Shown: positions 4,960 to 5,547 of the stretch, one piece after another | Layout of the letters: every line of letters starts with the position of its first letter | Numbering within the stretch: position 1 is the stretch's first letter | Assembly (NCBI GenBank): GCA_937903315.1 | Contig: CALCZO010000048.1 | Location: 1-5,547, forward strand | Length of the DNA stretch: 5,547 nt | Origin: an uncultured Alphaproteobacteria bacterium | Lineage (GTDB): Bacteria > Pseudomonadota > Alphaproteobacteria > Rhizobiales > Beijerinckiaceae | Direction of reading: 5' to 3' | Translations under genes and position numbers: made by a program | Notes under the pieces: generated by a model | What the model was told of the DNA's origin: nothing | Databases searched by the model: none | Seen by the model: only the letters and a program-made list of their open reading frames with translations

Positions 4960-5547
4960 TCAGGCGTCGGCGTCTTCGGTCAGAATCTCGCGCTTGCCCG
5001 CGTGGTTGGCCGGGCCAACAAGGCCCTCGCGCTCCATCCGTTCAACCAGCGAGGCGGCGCGGTTGTAGCCGATCTGGAGCCGGCGCTGGATGTAGGAGGT
5101 CGAACACTTCTTGTCGCGCAGGACGACCTGAATGGCCTGCGCATAGAGATCGTTCGGCTCCTCGCCGAAATTGCCCTTGTCGAACACCGCGCCGTCGTCA
5201 CCGTCGCTGCCGCCGCCGGCATCCTCGTCGGCGGTGATCGATTCGAGATACTGCGGCGTGCCCTGAGCCTTGAGGTGGGCGACAACGTGCTCGACTTCCG
5301 CGTCCGACACGAACGGACCGTGCACGCGGCTGATCCGGCCGCCGCCGGCCATGTGCAGCATGTCGCCCTGGCCGAGCAGCTGCTCGGCGCCCTGCTCGCC
5401 CAGGATGGTGCGGCTGTCGATCTTCGAGGTAACCTGAAACGAGATGCGGGTCGGGAAGTTGGCCTTGATGGTACCGGTGATGACATCGACCGACGGGCGC
5501 TGGGTGGCGAGCACGACATGGATGCCGGCGGCGCGGGCCATCTGGGC
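4960..5547 (-). CDS. ftsK: DNA translocase FtsK, C-terminal 195 residues; 5' part beyond right edge
   Basis: Membrane-anchored hexameric ATPase at the division septum that pumps chromosome termini and activates XerCD recombination at dif. The visible part begins inside the RecA-like motor domain with AQMARAAGIHVVLATQRPSV. It continues through SVDVITGTIKANFPTRISFQ, SKIDSRTILGEQGAEQLLGQ and GDMLHMAGGGRISRVHGPFVSD, the most conserved FtsK/SpoIIIE stretch. An acidic, glycine-rich linker (about 103-132) follows, then the gamma winged-helix domain that reads KOPS/FRS-type sequences (DLYAQAIQVVLRDKKCSTSY, QRRLQIGYNRAASLVERMER, VGPANHAGKREIL). The Walker A and B motifs, and any membrane segments, lie outside the window. 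It ends in TGA at 4960-4962. The frame is open to the right edge; the internal ATG at 5541 is not the true start. Confidence 0.97.
   Translation of the reverse strand, partial: AQMARAAGIHVVLATQRPSVDVITGTIKANFPTRISFQVTSKIDSRTILGEQGAEQLLGQGDMLHMAGGGRISRVHGPFVSDAEVEHVVAHLKAQGTPQYLESITADEDAGGGSDGDDGAVFDKGNFGEEPNDLYAQAIQVVLRDKKCSTSYIQRRLQIGYNRAASLVERMEREGLVGPANHAGKREILTEDADA

Overview
The window is high-GC, densely packed bacterial chromosome with eight protein-coding genes, two of them cut by the window edges. Gene content and protein style point to an alphaproteobacterium, most likely of the order Hyphomicrobiales (rhizobia and relatives). The indicators are the LeuRS N-terminus, the short signal-less L,D-transpeptidase beside yggS, and the ftsK-lolA-xth block. 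No mobile elements, CRISPR arrays, tRNA or rRNA genes were seen. This is conserved core chromosome, not an accessory island.

Layout, left to right. Bases 1-677 (minus) hold the N-terminal part of leuS, running off the left edge. After a 118-base divergent gap comes yggS (796-1470, plus), a PLP-binding homeostasis protein. Its stop codon directly abuts the stop codon of a convergent L,D-transpeptidase gene (1471-2001, minus). A 126-base divergent gap leads to an OmpR-type response regulator (2128-2814, plus), followed 48 bases later by a small stand-alone cyclic-nucleotide-binding-fold protein (2863-3300, plus). These two look like one transcription unit. Convergent to them lies a minus-strand run that reads ftsK (4960-5547, C-terminal part) to lolA-like (4152-4856) to xth, exonuclease III (3317-4126). 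The last two genes both start with GTG behind visible Shine-Dalgarno sequences.

The genes group as translation and PLP housekeeping (leuS, yggS), cell envelope (L,D-transpeptidase, LolA-like carrier), chromosome processing (FtsK translocase, exonuclease III), and an orphan signalling pair. No histidine kinase lies beside the response regulator inside the window.

The most interesting non-coding signal is at 1994-2009: TGTTTCATGTGAAACG. It matches the conserved ParB-binding parS site (TGTTTCACGTGAAACA) at 14 of 16 positions and overlaps the start codon of the L,D-transpeptidase gene. From memory, leuS in many alphaproteobacteria is followed by lptE, holA and parB/parA close to the replication origin. 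A parS site here would therefore fit an origin-proximal segment. This is an inference that binding data or genome context could settle.
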